From Argentina anserina (lineage: Eukaryota > Streptophyta > Magnoliopsida > Rosales > Rosaceae), in the NCBI RefSeq assembly GCF_933775445.1, contig NC_065873.1, positions 28,520,001 through 28,584,000 of the forward strand: a stretch of DNA of 64,000 nucleotides. Direction: 5' to 3'. The notes beneath the pieces were generated by a model. The model was not told the origin of the DNA. It worked only from the letters and a program-made list of their open reading frames with translations, and made no database searches. Positions 38,374 to 51,538 of the stretch are shown here, piece by piece. Both the position numbers and the translations under genes were made by a program. The first letter of the stretch is position 1. Every line of letters begins with the position of its first letter.

Positions 38374-38933
38374 TGTTAAATAACACAAGCGTTGACTTGT
38401 GGACCAACTGCATTAATATTGTCTCAACTTAGCTACCTCACATGTGTTGGGTTTTAATCACAAAAGGTCTCGGTACAATTGGGTATTATCCACTCATTTA
38501 TAATCTCTATTTTATTTGTCACTTCTTAGCTGTTGGATCTCTCTTCTCTAACACGCCCTCTAACGTGCAACTTAAATTTTAGGTTTGCACGTGACAGATT
38601 AACATCTCACACACTGTGACGAAATAAACCAAGGTCAAGTAACCAACGATACTTAGTGACAATACAATCAAAAACTCTCCAATCACATAATAATGGAACC
38701 CAACTTGGGAGCATGACAAAATGACACCCAACTATGGGTCACGAAAGATTGAAAGCATAACTAGAGAGAGACTCGCTCTGATACCATGTTAAACAGCGAC
38801 AAACGTGGCCTATGGACCAACTATACTAATATTGTCTTAACTTAGCCACCTCACATGTATTAGGTTTTAATCACAAAAGGTCCTGGTACAATTGAGTATT
38901 ATCCACCTACTTATAATCTATATTTTATTTATC
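38374..38933 (-). mobile_element. TRIM-like miniature LTR retroelement
   Basis: Two direct repeats, 38374-38521 (148 bp) and 38787-38933 (147 bp), match at most positions. Both begin TGTTAAA on the plus strand and end TTATTT(G/A)TCA, giving TG...CA ends. The 265-bp interior has GCTCTGATACCA immediately left of the second repeat. On the minus strand this is TGGTATCAGAGC, the primer-binding site complementary to initiator tRNA-Met, directly after an LTR ending TAACA. A purine-rich stretch on the minus strand adjoins the other LTR. There are no coding frames. No target duplication could be found. Confidence 0.75.
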
Positions 38934-39444
38934 ACTTTTTAAATATGAGGTTTTTCATCTCGCATAATTGTTCCAATTTTATGCAATGTGTTTCAAGTGT
39001 GTACCATAAACGTGAATTTTCTTCGAAAGGTCATCTATATTAAGATAAAATCTTCAAGCCATGCATGCATATATGGTTTTTTCTGAAAGGTGTGTGGATT
39101 AAGATACAAACTCCGAGTCATGCAAGATATTTCTTTTTAAAGGATGGATTTGAAGCTTTCATAAGAGAAGGCAAAAGAATGCCAGAGAAATTTGAAGACA
39201 TGCGCTATAAGAACAGTTGGATTTAGGTAAAGACTATAAGTATTACGTAGTGGCAGAAAATATGCCACGATCCTCACGAAGTTAAGAACTAGATAACGTA
39301 CTAATGATTGTACGCGACTTCTAAGAATCATATATATCGATCATCAATCATCAATGTAAATTAAAGGAAACACGTACTCATAACACTGTACGTAGAAAAA
39401 TAAATGTTTTCAAGATAGATAGATATACGGATTTTCTCAGTTAA
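38934..39444. other. AT-rich spacer
   Basis: No feature I can support. Confidence 0.4.
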
Positions 39445-39821
39445 GGAGGTCCGCACCAATAATTTTGGTGCGGATTTCCATCTTTTTACCACTTTTTGAA
39501 CGAATTTTCTCATCTCCACCGTCTAGTATCTAGATAATATTGTTTAGATCATCTCTGAAAAATTTCAGCTAATTTGGTAATCGTTAAGGCCCTCAAAATC
39601 GAATAACAAATGGACTGACCGAATTCTGTCGAACCGTTACCGTTCATATTTTTAACAGAAAAACACAATTTTGAGTGACTTAACGATTACCAAATTGGCT
39701 GAAATTTTGCAGAGATGATCTACACAATATTATCTAGATACTAGACGGTGGAGATGAGAAAATTCGATTAAAAAGTGGTAAAAAGATGGAAATTCGCACC
39801 AAAATCTTGGTGCGGACCTCC
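39445..39821. mobile_element. Long-arm foldback MITE with terminal hairpins
   Basis: About 377 bp. It starts GGAGGTCCGCACC and ends GGTGCGGACCTCC, with arms pairing over about 160 bp around a short loop near 39620-39650. Each terminus is itself a small hairpin: CCGCACC is followed within about 12 bp by GGTGCGG. There is no coding sequence and no clean target duplication. Confidence 0.85.
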
Positions 39822-39841
39822 GCAGCCAAGAATGCCTGGAT

Positions 39842-39842
<1 letters not shown>

Positions 39843-39885
<43 letters not shown>
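39843..39885 (+). repeat. (TA)n microsatellite
   Basis: About 21 TA units just outside the foldback element. Confidence 0.95.
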
Positions 39886-39889
<4 letters not shown>

Positions 39890-40584
39890 TCTTAAATTTT
39901 TATAGCCAAAGACAGACAAAACCTGAGTATAGCCTTCCCTTTCTTTGGCTTTATTAATTACAACAAGAGTGAACCAAAATATGAACATTCTAATTCCAGA
40001 AGGTTGTCTTAATTATGTGGTGTCATTGTTTCTACAGTCACATATATAGGATATTGGTAGTAAACCTACCGTATGACGCAATTGACTCAGATATTTTAAT
40101 TCCCAAACTGTAATTGTAACCCTTATTAATTTGAACTATCCACTCTATTGATTAGAGACCATAGATCACATAAAATCGAAGGATATGGTGCATGTAAAAT
40201 GATTTTAAGCACAACCAACCAACTACTGCAAAATATTGTACACACTAGCTGCGCAGCTAATTAAGAAAATATGGAAAAGATTTGTGACATTAATTACTAA
40301 TGGGAGAGGCGTAAGAGCATCTGAATCACGATACAACTTATATGTTGCTGTAAGACAAACTAAGCAAAGGAAGCTATAATTAATCAAATTATAATTGACG
40401 TGGCTGGCAGGAGAAATGACGATGGATCCAAATGTGGCTAGAGTTAACATTAGGATTTTATTTTCATTTAGTACGTAAGATAGGTGACATGTCGGCCACA
40501 AGAATACAGTGAATCTGGCTTGACCTAATCTGGCATGTACATTGTTGATTGTTGACTATTTTACAAGGTGAAAGAGTTAAGCAA

Positions 40585-40585
<1 letters not shown>

Positions 40586-40653
<68 letters not shown>
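40586..40653 (+). repeat. Long (TA)n microsatellite
   Basis: About 34 TA units without interruption. Confidence 0.95.
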
Positions 40654-40654
<1 letters not shown>

Positions 40655-41278
40655 CTTGTGGATTTTGGATTGTGCTGAGGAAGTGGTGTGAGTAGAGACG
40701 TCTGTGGAGTTACTTGTGAAGTTATTGGAGAGGCAGTTGCAGAAGCTTGGATGGGATAACAGATCATTCCTCGTTGAACTGAGAAAGAACTCTTTTAGTG
40801 TTAAATTTATCCCACCATTAATATTGTCTTTGAACTGCATCATCACGAACTTTGAATATCTAGGGAATTTTGTACTTTACCATAAACTTGAGGGTAGCAG
40901 GAAATCTTTTTTCATAATAAGAGAGAATCATGAATTTAGATAATTTATTAACTGCAACCTCGAGCTATGGGGGAAGGACGCCATATAATCCATGGTAATC
41001 CCACCAATCTCTAAACCACATGGAAAATTATCGATTAAATTTTTTATTAAAATTGAGAAACCAGACTGAAATTTTCAGTTTGGTGAAGAACTACTTTGTA
41101 CTATGCTTCAGTATAATCATAATAAGAGAAACTGAGATTTCTAGCTTGTGGGTAATGAATGGTGGATCATTCTATTGTACTAAAGGGAATGATATAATAT
41201 ATTGGTTGGTTCTTGTTTTTATAAAATTCTAATGTTTTATGGGGTTGATCTGGTAGGTAATGAAAATTGGTGTGTGTG

Positions 41279-41299
41279 TGGGGGGGGGGGGGGGGGGGT
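41279..41299 (+). repeat. Poly-G tract after (TG)n
   Basis: A short TGTGTGTG run followed by about 20 G. Assembly length here is unreliable. Confidence 0.8.
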
Positions 41300-41426
41300 A
41301 ATAAACCTTGACTAAGGAACATGGGGTTTTTTAAATGATTGGGAATTTGGTTCAATGTAAAATAGTAATTGATCACCCAATGGAGAACAAGGAGAAGATC
41401 TCTTGTAATGGATTGAGGGAAAAACT

Positions 41427-44400
41427 TGTAATAACATAAATTTTCAATACCATTTTTTTAATTTATCAGAAATTAAGGGAATGGTAATTTGATTAAATTC
41501 ACATTTTACGCCTTTTATTTTGTCGTTGTTCGAAGTAGAAATTGATTTCAAGAGCCAAATGTGTGTTATTTGATTAAGTTCATTTGACTCAAGAGTCGAC
41601 TTTTAATCCGTCACTCTTTTCAGGAAACTTCTTTCACGAAAGTCGTAGAATTCGTAGACGCGCAGCACGCTTTAATCGGATGTCGTATGTAGAAGTTGTT
41701 AGCAACAGAAGTTTGGTTTCCCATTTTGGAAATAGTATAAAAGGAATGAGAGGAGATTAGAAATCAGAAAATCAGTTTTTTTCCAAAATCAGTTCGGTTA
41801 CTATTCACCAGAGCTCGGGTTATGTTCACCCGACCCAAAAATCTTCTCCGGCCGATTTCTCCACCATCCGACGTCGCCTCGTGTCGTGCCACCTATCAAA
41901 CTGACGGGCTCGACGATCTCCATCTTTTGGGCTACGCCTTGCACTCCGGTGACAACCACACACGGTGCAGCAACTGCCGGAAGTTTCTGCTGTGTCGGCG
42001 CCGCCTCCTCCGGCCACCATAGTTCGAGATTCTTGGGGGGTTTTGCTTGTCTCAGTCCCAGCAACATTCCCACAAAAGGAATCGAACCAAATCGAAGTGT
42101 AAGTACCCGAATCAAGAATTTCAATTTTCTAGGATCTGTGAATAATGCCGAATTTATGTTCTTCGTCGTTTGGACTGTTTAGGCTTGGATTTAGACCTTG
42201 ATGTAAACTAGAAAGTTGTTGGAAATGTTGTTTAGGTTGTGGTGGTGAAATTTGGTGATGATTGGTGGCGGTTGGTGAACAAAGACGCCGCATAAATAGT
42301 AATGTGAATAGTGTTTGCAACAGTAAATGTGAACAGTTTTTGGTAAAACAGTGAACAGTGCCATGACAAATAGTTACTATAAACCGTTTTTGGTAAAAAC
42401 AGTAAGTGTGAACAGTGTTTTAGTAAAAAAAACTGTTATTAGTAAATTATGAACAGTGTTCTGTGAACAATGTTTTATGAACAACATTTAGTTGTACTGG
42501 AATCGTCACCTGATATTTTAAGTATCATTTTCTAAGCATTTATCATGCTATTAGGTGACTGATGAAACAAGTGAAGAAATTACTTTCAGTGTCGTGGAAG
42601 TTGCACGCATGAAGAAAGGTGAGTAAAATCTCACATATTTACGAATCTATCATTGTGGAGATTCAAGATGTTGCAAGAGTTTTGAATATTGAATTACGAC
42701 ATGTATACGATATAGTGGATTACATATATATTGTATAAATGGTAATAAGTACATATATATATAGTTTGTTATATTATATACTGTTATGAATTCATTGGAA
42801 TTGGTCATTTCGATGACGAGAATTAAATATTGAGCATGTGATTTAATTTGTACAATATGAGGTGTGATTATTGTACGTGGTTTTTAACATGGTGTTTGTT
42901 AAAACGTTTTGTCTTCGGACGTGTTTATGAAATATGACATGTATATGATATAACAGATTATATATATATATATTGTATAATGGTAAATAGGTACATATAT
43001 ATATATATATATAGTTTGCTATATAATATACTGTTATGATTTTATCGTGATGATGTCATTTTGATGACGAGATTGTATATCGAGCATGTGATTTTGATTC
43101 GTACAATATGAGGTGTGATTATTGTACGTGATTTTAACATGGAGATTGTTAAAATGTTGATTTGTCTTCAGACTTGATTTTTGTACAATATGAGGTTTGA
43201 TTATTGTACGTGATTGGCATGTCGGAACCTAGCATTTGACCGGGCGAAAGTTACGATACAGTTAGAGCTCTAGTCTGTCTGCCGGAGTGTAATAACCCTA
43301 GTTTTCGGAACGCTTAATTAGAAAAACGTTACGTTTCTGTAACGTATATATCGACTTTTATTCCGTCGCTTGGTTGCAAAAACTTCATTCACGAAAGTTG
43401 TAGGGCACGTCGATACGAGTTCGTGGGTATGTGACACGTTCTAATCAGACGATGTACGTAAAAGTTATTTAGGTCGGGAGTTAGTTTCCGATTTGGAAAC
43501 TAGTATAAATAGGATAATTGTGTGTTTAGGGTTTCCATTTCAGGAAACCCACACTCTCTTTTCCCTCTGCCTACCTCATCTCTCTCTCTCTCTCTCCTCG
43601 CGACTCTCTCTCCCCGACTCTCTCTCCCCGACTCTCTCCTTCCAAACCGACGATTCCCCTCCACCCGCCTCCGTGCTTGACACCGCCGGTGTCACTGAGA
43701 CCGCGCGACCACGATGCAACGACTGGTGGTAGCGGCGACGCACCCCGAGCAGGGATCGAGAAACGCCGACGAAGCTTGACCTCGGGTTCGTCGATTTTGA
43801 CGTGGTCGGCATCGCAAGAGCTCGGCGCCACCACCACGGTCTCGCCCCCTTCCTCCACGACACGAATCAACCCACGGGAGACTCACCTTGAGCAGCGACG
43901 CCATCAATCATCCTTCCTCCGAAACCGAGCCCTCACGACAACATTTGGAGCTCCTCCGAGGGAATCAGACGGTCCAAAACATCGATAAAGGTAACGAATA
44001 GCTTCGTGTAATTGTTGTGATGGTTGTTCATGATTTTTGGAGCGTTTTGTTTGGATTTATGGAGATCAGTGGATTGATGAACACCGCCGCCTTACGGCGC
44101 GTGTGGGTGTAAGGAAGGAGTAGGAGGTGGCGCAAGGACATAGGAAGATAGAAGGAAAGGAAGGGGAGAGAATTGGGGCGGCGGTGGCGTCACACGCGCC
44201 TTGGTTGGTATCGGCGCGTGGGCTCCACGCGCTGCCACAGTGAGTGGCGCGTGAGCGCCACGCGCGGCCTGCCGGAGGTGGCGCGTGCACCCCACACGCC
44301 GCCACGTGCGGTGGCGTGAACAGTATTCCAGAATGGTATTTTGGTAATTTACTTACATACGGTAAATGTAAATTTTATTTACGTACGGTAAATGTAAATT

Positions 44401-46833
44401 AAATTTTACGTACGGTAAATGTAAATATAAATTACTTTCAGTAATTGTAAACAGTAATTTGTAAAAGGTAATTTAGTAAATTTTATTTACTGAGATTCTA
44501 TTTACATTTAAACAGTATGTATATGTATAGAAATACGTAAATAGTACGTATACGTACAGAAATACGTAAATAGTATGTATGCGTACAGAAATACGTAAAC
44601 AATATGTGATACGTACAGAAATGCGTATTATTTGTGTATTTGTACAGTAATACATGAACAATAACCGTGAACAGTAACTTCGTAAAAACCAAAAATTGCT
44701 GAACAGTAACAGTTTATTACTGTTTTGGCATTTAAAGGTTTACGAAACGTTTCTAAATTCTTTTCTTATCTTTTCAAGGTAATCGATAAATCAAGGAAAT
44801 GAATTATCTTCGGAAATTGTGGAATTACGCTCAAGTCGATAAGGTGAGTAAAATCTCACATATTACGAATCTACCCTCGCGGAGATTCAAGATTTTGCAA
44901 GAGTATTTAATATTGAATTACAACATGTATACAATATAGTGGATTATATATATACTGTATAAATGGTAATAAGTACATATATATATAGTTCATTATATTA
45001 TATACTGTTATTAATTCATTAGAATTGGTCATTTCGATGACGAGAATTGTGCATTGAGTATGTGATTTAAATTGTACAATATGATGTGAGATTATTGTAC
45101 ATAATTTTAACATGGTGTTGGTTAAAATATTTTGTCTTCGGACGTGTTTATGAAATATGACATGTATAGGATATAGTGGATTATATATATATATATATTG
45201 TATAAATGGTAAATATGTACAAATATATATAGTTTGCTATATAATATACTGTTATGATTTCATCGTGATTATATCGAGCATGTAATTTAGATTTGTACAA
45301 TATGATGTGAGATTATTGTACGTGAATTTAACATGGGAATTGTTAAATGTTGATTGTCTTCGGACCTGATTTTGTACAATATGATGTGTGATTATTGTAC
45401 GTGTTTGGCAAGTCGGAACCTAGCCTTTGACCGGGCGAAAGTTACGATACAGTTAGAGCTCTAGTCTGTCTGCCGTAGTACTACATGTGAGGTAACGGGT
45501 GGTTATCTGCTCATGATGTACTCAGATTGTTTTGGATGTTGGGTAGCGGGTGGCTATCCAATATCGGCGGTGTATTACGAGAGGGGTAACAGATGTGTAC
45601 CAGCGTTCTTGGTACCCGCAATATAAATGCATTTGGGTAACCATAAGGGTTACTTAACTTCTCATGAGCATTTTATTTCATATTTCTTTAGGACGACCAG
45701 ATGGGCCGTCCATTGACTCATGAGTGCATTATATTTGTTTGATTCCTGGATTTTCGTATATATTGATATGCGAGTTATGTATTTTCATTTTACTCATACG
45801 AGTTGTAAAGCTTACCGGGTTTGTGTTTACAATCCCGGTGCACCAATTCGATGGTGTAGTGGATAACTCCACAAGTGTAGATTAACGGGAATTGACGGAC
45901 TGTTCAGGGGACTTGAAGTTATTTATCTCCAGCTTGTGTGAGGATTTTGTGTGACTATCTTGTGAGGTTGTTGTGAGGATTATACATTTCCATTTGTTAT
46001 AATGTTGAATTATAATTTGGTTTGTAATAATCGGTTTGACTGAGTTGTATTTGAACTCAGAGATGATCCGCTATGGCATTTTAAATGATTTCGATTTCAT
46101 TGAAATTGTTTAGTGTTTAACAACTTTGAAATTTTGAGTTTTTAGGGTCGTTACACGGAGTACTGCATGTGAGGTAACAGGTGGTTATCGGCTCATGAGT
46201 ACTCATATTTTTGGATGTTTGGTAGCAGGTGGTTGCCCAATATCGGCGGTGTACTACGTGAGGGGTAACAGATGTGTACCAGCGTTCATTAGTACCCGTA
46301 TTATAAATACATTTGGGTAACCAGAAGGGTTGCCCAATTTCTCATGAGCACTTTCGTTTTCATATTTTGGACAACCAGACGGGCCGTACATCGACTCATG
46401 AGTGTATTTATATTTGTTGTTTTGTGGATTTCTGTATATATTGATATGCGAGTTTTATTGTTGTTTTTACTCATACGAGCTGTAAAGCTTACCGGGTTTG
46501 TGTTTATAATCCCGGTGCACCAATTCGATGGTGTAGTAGATACTCCGCAGGTGTGGATTAGCGGGAATTGACGGACCGCTCAGAGGACTTGAAGATATTT
46601 AGTTCCAGCTTGTGTGAGGATTTTGTGCGACTTTCTTTTGAGGATTATACATTTCCATTTTATGTAATGTTGAATTATAAATTGAGTTTGTAATAATTGG
46701 TTGTCTGAGTTGTATTGTGAACTCAGTAATGATCCGTTGTGCATTTAAACGATTTCGATTCGTTGAGATTGTTTTAGTATTGTACGACTTTAATATTTTG
46801 AGTTTTTATGTTCGAAATTTTAGGGTCGTTATA
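41427..46833 (+). mobile_element. Solo LTR A of a Ty3/gypsy (Tekay/Del-like) element, split by LTR B
   Basis: Begins TGTAATAAC and ends TAGGGTCGTTATA, one base off the inverted terminus TTACA. It is flanked on both sides by AAACT (41422-41426 and 46834-46838), a 5-bp target duplication. It is interrupted by LTR B. Without the insert its length is about 2.5 kb, long as in Tekay/Del-type gypsy LTRs. A TATAAAA box at 41736-41742 marks its promoter. No gag-pol is present on either side, so it is a solo LTR left by LTR-LTR recombination. The family name is inferred from length and termini only. Confidence 0.8.
43288..46155 (+). mobile_element. Solo LTR B of the same family, nested in LTR A
   Basis: 2868 bp, from TGTAATAACCCTAG to TTTAGGGTCGTTACA. 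It is flanked by CGGAG on both sides (43283-43287 and 46156-46160). Removing it and one CGGAG restores a continuous LTR A. It shares long blocks with LTR A: the GGTGAGTAAAATCTCAC region at 42619 and 44843, the GACCGGGCGAAAGTTACGAT block at 43238 and 45429, and the 3' third at 45480-46155 matching 46161-46833. A TATAAATA box lies at 43504-43511. Frames inside the transcribed part (43.5-44.3 kb) are GC-rich LTR sequence, not genes. Confidence 0.88.
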
Positions 46834-46838
46834 AAACT

Positions 46839-47591
46839 TGTGAATCTTATTTATATGGATCATATTGATTAACTAAAGTTGCTTGGTAATTGGGTTTTGA
46901 CTGATTGGAATGGACACATGTCCAGGAAAAAGGACAAGGGTCGAGGAACATTCAATTTGTTCTGTTTTAACTGAGGTAGTTGATTTAAGTGATGAAGTTG
47001 ATTCTCAATTAATTTTATTGTTGGGCTTTCGTCGTCTTGATGAGCTTCATATATATAGAAGTACGTATATTATACTCATTTCTTATGATTATCGATCATT
47101 TAGCCAAACAATAATTTATTTTATGAGTGGTCATATATCTTTGTCATTATATATAATTATTGAAATACATAGGATTTGGACAATAGTGAAAATAAAACTA
47201 GATTTTTTTTTCTTTTCACTTTTCTCCTTGAAAATGAAATTTGAATAATACAATTTGTGGCTAGCTATTTGGAATCTAAAGTTGACTAATATAGTTGCAT
47301 GACTTGCCATCTTATACACAAAGGAGAACGATGTGCTACTTGAACGCAATAACTCGACTTATTCAAAATATTTTCAATGTGAACTGGTTTACAAAGATAA
47401 CAACCACGCACACGAACCCGATTCTAAAGTACCCCTCTAAACTCCACAAGTTTCTCCAACAACCATCTCGAGACTTAACCAAACTAAGCGACAAAGACCC
47501 ACGAACACCTTAATTAATTAAACTCAAATGACACGATGCAACCAATTAAGATTAAGATTACAATATATGGTTTTAGACCTCTTGGATAACT
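46839..47591. other. Spacer between LTR island and CAD gene
   Basis: 3' flank of the CAD-like gene and AT-rich sequence. A 112-codon frame at 46910 has no resemblance to a known family and runs into low-complexity sequence. Confidence 0.4.
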
Positions 47592-50039
47592 CTATAGACT
47601 GGAACAGATTTGATCATCATCAACAACAGCAGCGGGAGAATTACCAATGTCGATAACAAAGCGATACCTAACGTCATTCTTTGCAACGCGATCTAAGGCT
47701 TGGTTGATTTTGTCCGGCGTTGTAAGCTCGATGTCACACGTAATATTGTGTTTGCCGCAGAGTTCCATCATCTCCCTCGTCTCATCCATCCCTCCGATCA
47801 CACTACCCTTCACTGCTCTCTTCCCTGCAGCCGTAACAATGCTTGAGACTTAAATTTAGCTGATTAAAAAGGGCACAAGGCTAATAAGCTACCATGCTAC
47901 TAGTACTTGTACGTATACATGTATGTATATGCATATATGCACTTAGTGAAACTAGTTAGTTACTGAATTATGTACCGAATATCATGGGGAAGGAAGGCAA
48001 TGTAAAGGGTTGGTCTGGCGCACCCACAACCACCATGGTCCCGTTCACTTTGAGCAGCTCTAACAGTGGTCCGAGACAGTGCTTAGCTGACACCGTGTTC
48101 AATATGAAGTCCAGTCTCTTCTTTCCTTTCTGTCATAGTCATAGACTTAAATTAAGTTCATGAAGATAATTAGCTGATCAATAATCCGCATGCATGTTAA
48201 CAAATTATTCCATGTGGACCTGCATTTGCTGGTCATCGGTGCTGACTATAAAATCGTCTGCACCCAAGTGACCTTTGGCCTCTTTCTCTTTGGACGGAGA
48301 GGTGCTGATGACGGTGACGTGATGACCCAAAGCCTTGCCAAATTTCACAGCCACGTGTCCGAGACCTCCGAGGCCGACGACGCCGATTTTCTTTCCCGGT
48401 GATTTGTGCAAGTCGTGATCTCTCAAGGGGCTGAACACAGTCACTCCGGCGCACAATAGCGGCGCTGCACCATCCATTGGCAGGTTTTCTGGTATGTGCA
48501 CCACATACCTATTCCATCATGCATATTCAAGTACATTAACACTACGATCAAGCGATCACTCATCTTTAATATATTAAGCTTCTGGGTTTATGTATAGTTA
48601 ATTAATTTGCCTAGCCATGCCAAAGACATGGACATAGAGTTAACCATTAATTTAGTGCAGTTGTGCAATGAGGCATGACCGCCAATGATCGATGAACAGC
48701 TGCTAATTAATTAATTAATTAAGTACTGAACTCGTAAGACACGAATCACACGATCAGTATGGCATCTCTTCTTTATCTGAATATCTAGGAAAAAACACAC
48801 TGTAACAACCACATACAAAGGATAAGGATCAGACTTGAAATCCCACAGACCCCGGCTTACTCCACCACAACTTTACCAAAAGAAGGATCAGGAAGCCATC
48901 ACTAGCTATTTTTTGAAAGTATCTCATTATTATATAAGAAAATAATAAGATGATAAGAAGGATGGATAGGTTTCTGTATATGTTTTACATGTAAGCTCCC
49001 GATATTGAAATTGATAACTTAAGTATTCAGTTCGATCAACTCAATGTCTGAGAAACACTGATAACATTGGGTGATCTAATGCCTTCAGCTTCAGTTACTA
49101 AACTACACGCATATGTCTGTATTCCACCAAATATTTTAAGGACAAACAATAATAAACTAAAATAATTTGGTGACTAATATATGACAAACCAACCAATTCC
49201 AGGTCGTGTTCCACCCAGATAGGAAAATAAAAAAGAACCACTTGTACGTAATATATTAAGCTGGTGTCCCTCTATCGTTTTAATGAAACCTTAAACGACA
49301 TATGTATGAGCCAGCTAGATTCTTCAAACATCGATAAACCTCTCAAATAATTGAATAAGACTGGCCAATTAAACGCCTTGATCCATTGCTTTTGATCCTT
49401 TTTCCATTAAACGTAAACTTACTCTGACTAATTGTGCGTAAACATGTAATTTATGAGCTAGCTTGATCAATCAATTTACTTGTACGCGTACCTGTGATCG
49501 GCGACCAACATTTTGGAGTAGCCACCGTAGGTAATACTACCATCCCAGAAGACGCCATTGTAGGTAAACTGAAGATCCTCGCAGTAGTTCTCCTGGGATT
49601 CCTTGCAGAAATCACACTCCAAGCACGTCGCCGCAAGGCACCCGACCCCAACTCTATCTCCAACCGAGAAGTTCTTCACGTTGCTCCCAACTTTCGTGAC
49701 CACCCCAGTAATCTCATGACCAGGGACAATAGGATACATGGTGATGCCCCAGTCATTCCTAGCTTGGTGGAGATCAGTGTGGCATATCCCACAGTACAGT
49801 ATCTTTATCGTAACATCATTGATCCCGTTTTCCCTGTTGTTTTTAATAAAAGACAAATGATGAGAGCTGAGGGGTTGCAAACAAAATTCGCATTGTAATA
49901 AGTAATGATCGGGTATATACAAATACATATAGGCAGATATATACCTTCGCTTGAAGATGAAAGGGGTAATCTCGCCGGAGGAATCGTGAGCTGCCCACCC
50001 TGAAACAGTCTGTGTGTGATTCGGAGTTATCTGAGCCAT
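47592..50039 (-). CDS. Cinnamyl alcohol dehydrogenase-like (MDR; mannitol dehydrogenase/ELI3 group), 5 exons
   Basis: Exons 50039-49945, 49833-49492, 48508-48220, 48129-47976 and 47824-47592 give 370 aa. It is a zinc-dependent medium-chain alcohol dehydrogenase, NADP-linked in this family, that interconverts aldehydes and alcohols. Catalytic-zinc ligands are C49 in CGICHTD and H71 in GHEITG, plus the later CAGVTVF cysteine. The structural-zinc lobe is [21 protein letters not shown] split as four Cys. The Rossmann motif is [14 protein letters not shown]. Sequence style ([20 protein letters not shown]) fits the CAD6-9/mannitol dehydrogenase-like class rather than the main lignin CAD; substrate is not readable from sequence. 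It ends slightly longer than usual (QICSSL). Confidence 0.9.
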
Positions 50040-50970
50040 GAGAATGATCTCGCTGTGTACGTACTAGGCGAGGATGACCGAGACTTGGTTTTGAGATATA
50101 TATTTAGGAGTAGAGATAGAACTCAGTTTGATCCACAAGTACGTACTGGAGTAGTGGAACTCGATCGATATTTATAACTAAACACAGGCCGGCGTTGGTA
50201 AGTAAGTATATTGACTCGGACTAAAAAGAAAGACTTTGAAGTTTGAATGAAGAGAAGTCGAATATTACATATTTCAGAGTAATTTCCACAACAGATTTTT
50301 CCTAATTTCCAAGTCATTTCTGAAGATGGAATAAAGATATGTTGAATCTCTCATCAGTCATTTGCCCCGGAACACATGTTCACATTTTTTAATTTTCTGA
50401 CTACCGGAGTATATATGCACTAATGCACATATTGGAAGCGTGAAAACTGCAAGCTAGTCTCGATCGTTGAGAAATTTGGTTGTAAATTACTGTCAAAGAT
50501 TCTCAGGTGTTCTAAGTGAATACAGGCATCAGGTAAAGTTAATTCAACGTGGAGGAAATGTGGAGTAATATTATTAATTAGTAGATATTGAAAAGATATA
50601 TATGAATACGATAAACAGAAAAGTGGAGCTCACCCACTCACCCCATAGCCATCAGTCTTTGTTACTTAATTGTTGCGGTGACTAAGGTAATGGACCAATG
50701 CCCCAATCGGACACAAACTAATAAGCAAAACTGCGGAAGCTCTCGATTGTTAATGTAATAAACGAATAATTATTATGTGTACTAAACGACACTGTTATGT
50801 AGTATACTCATTTTAGTGTCACCTTCCGTTTTCAATCATGACCATAAGTTTCAACTTTTTGTTATCTTGTTGGCAACCACAAATGTTTGTTGGGTTTGTC
50901 ACTTTGTTAGTTCGTGGGTGCAAACTATACTCTTAGCATTTGTTTGACTATTTCAAACTCATTAATTTTT
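50040..50970. other. CAD promoter and spacer
   Basis: The TATAAATA at 50169-50176 on the minus strand suits the CAD-like gene. No gene seen further out. Confidence 0.4.
50169..50176 (-). promoter_or_regulatory. Candidate TATA box of the CAD-like gene
   Basis: TATAAATA on the minus strand, 130 bp upstream of the start codon. A TATATAT run closer to the ATG is an alternative. Confidence 0.4.
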
Positions 50971-51497
50971 TAGGAAAATTCACTAATGACCATGAATTTT
51001 TGTGATATGGTCAGTTTGATCTCTAACCTTTAAAATTAATCAAAATGATCATTCAACTCATGTTTTGCTATCAATCAGATTTATTCATCCAATTTTCGTC
51101 ATTGTTTTGTTCATTTTATGACGTAGATCATGTGTGGCCCTCACAAAAAAGGGGCAAATGTCGTTTGTAACCATCAATCTCGATCATAATCAACTTCCCG
51201 CCAAATTTGGAGTTGACCAAATGAGTTTAGGATTGAGAAATAAAAACCTAATTAGGAGGGATATTGAGTGGAAACGAGTTTATTTTCATTTTTAATAAAA
51301 TGTCTCATTTGCCCCTTTTATGGGAGTCATGCATGATTCACGTTATGAAATTAACGGAACAATGACGAAAATTTAATGGATTGATCTGATTGATAGTAAA
51401 AAGAGAGTTGAGGGATCATTTTGATCAATTTTAATGGTCAGATATCAAACTGACTGTGTCATAAGAGTTCAGGGACCGTTGGTAAAATTTTCTAAAA
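50967..51497. mobile_element. Foldback MITE, about 530 bp
   Basis: Ends are TTTTAGGAAAATT and AATTTTCTAAAA. Inside, the left arm (GGTCAGTTTGAT, AATTAATCAAAATGATCATT, CTATCAATCAGAT) returns inverted in the right arm in the same order. The arms extend through GGGGCAAATG near the centre, about 200 bp each. It is non-coding and the superfamily is uncertain. Confidence 0.8.
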
Positions 51498-51538
51498 GAA
51501 AATCTAAAAATATAAACTTATGTAGATAGAATCTAAAA

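Larger units (their letters stand above)
39886..41421. other. AT-rich spacer before the LTR island
   Basis: Contains a long (TA)n run and a poly-G tract, listed separately. No genes seen. Confidence 0.5.

Noticed and set aside
38522..38786. Cassandra-type 5S RNA sequence in the TRIM element
   Set aside because: No 5S promoter boxes could be recognised in the LTRs or interior.
43493..44305. Several GC-rich frames on both strands
   Set aside because: They lie within the transcribed part of LTR B and do not agree with each other or with any family.
46910..47248. 112-codon frame after LTR A
   Set aside because: Runs into AT-rich low-complexity sequence and has no supporting splice or homology signal.
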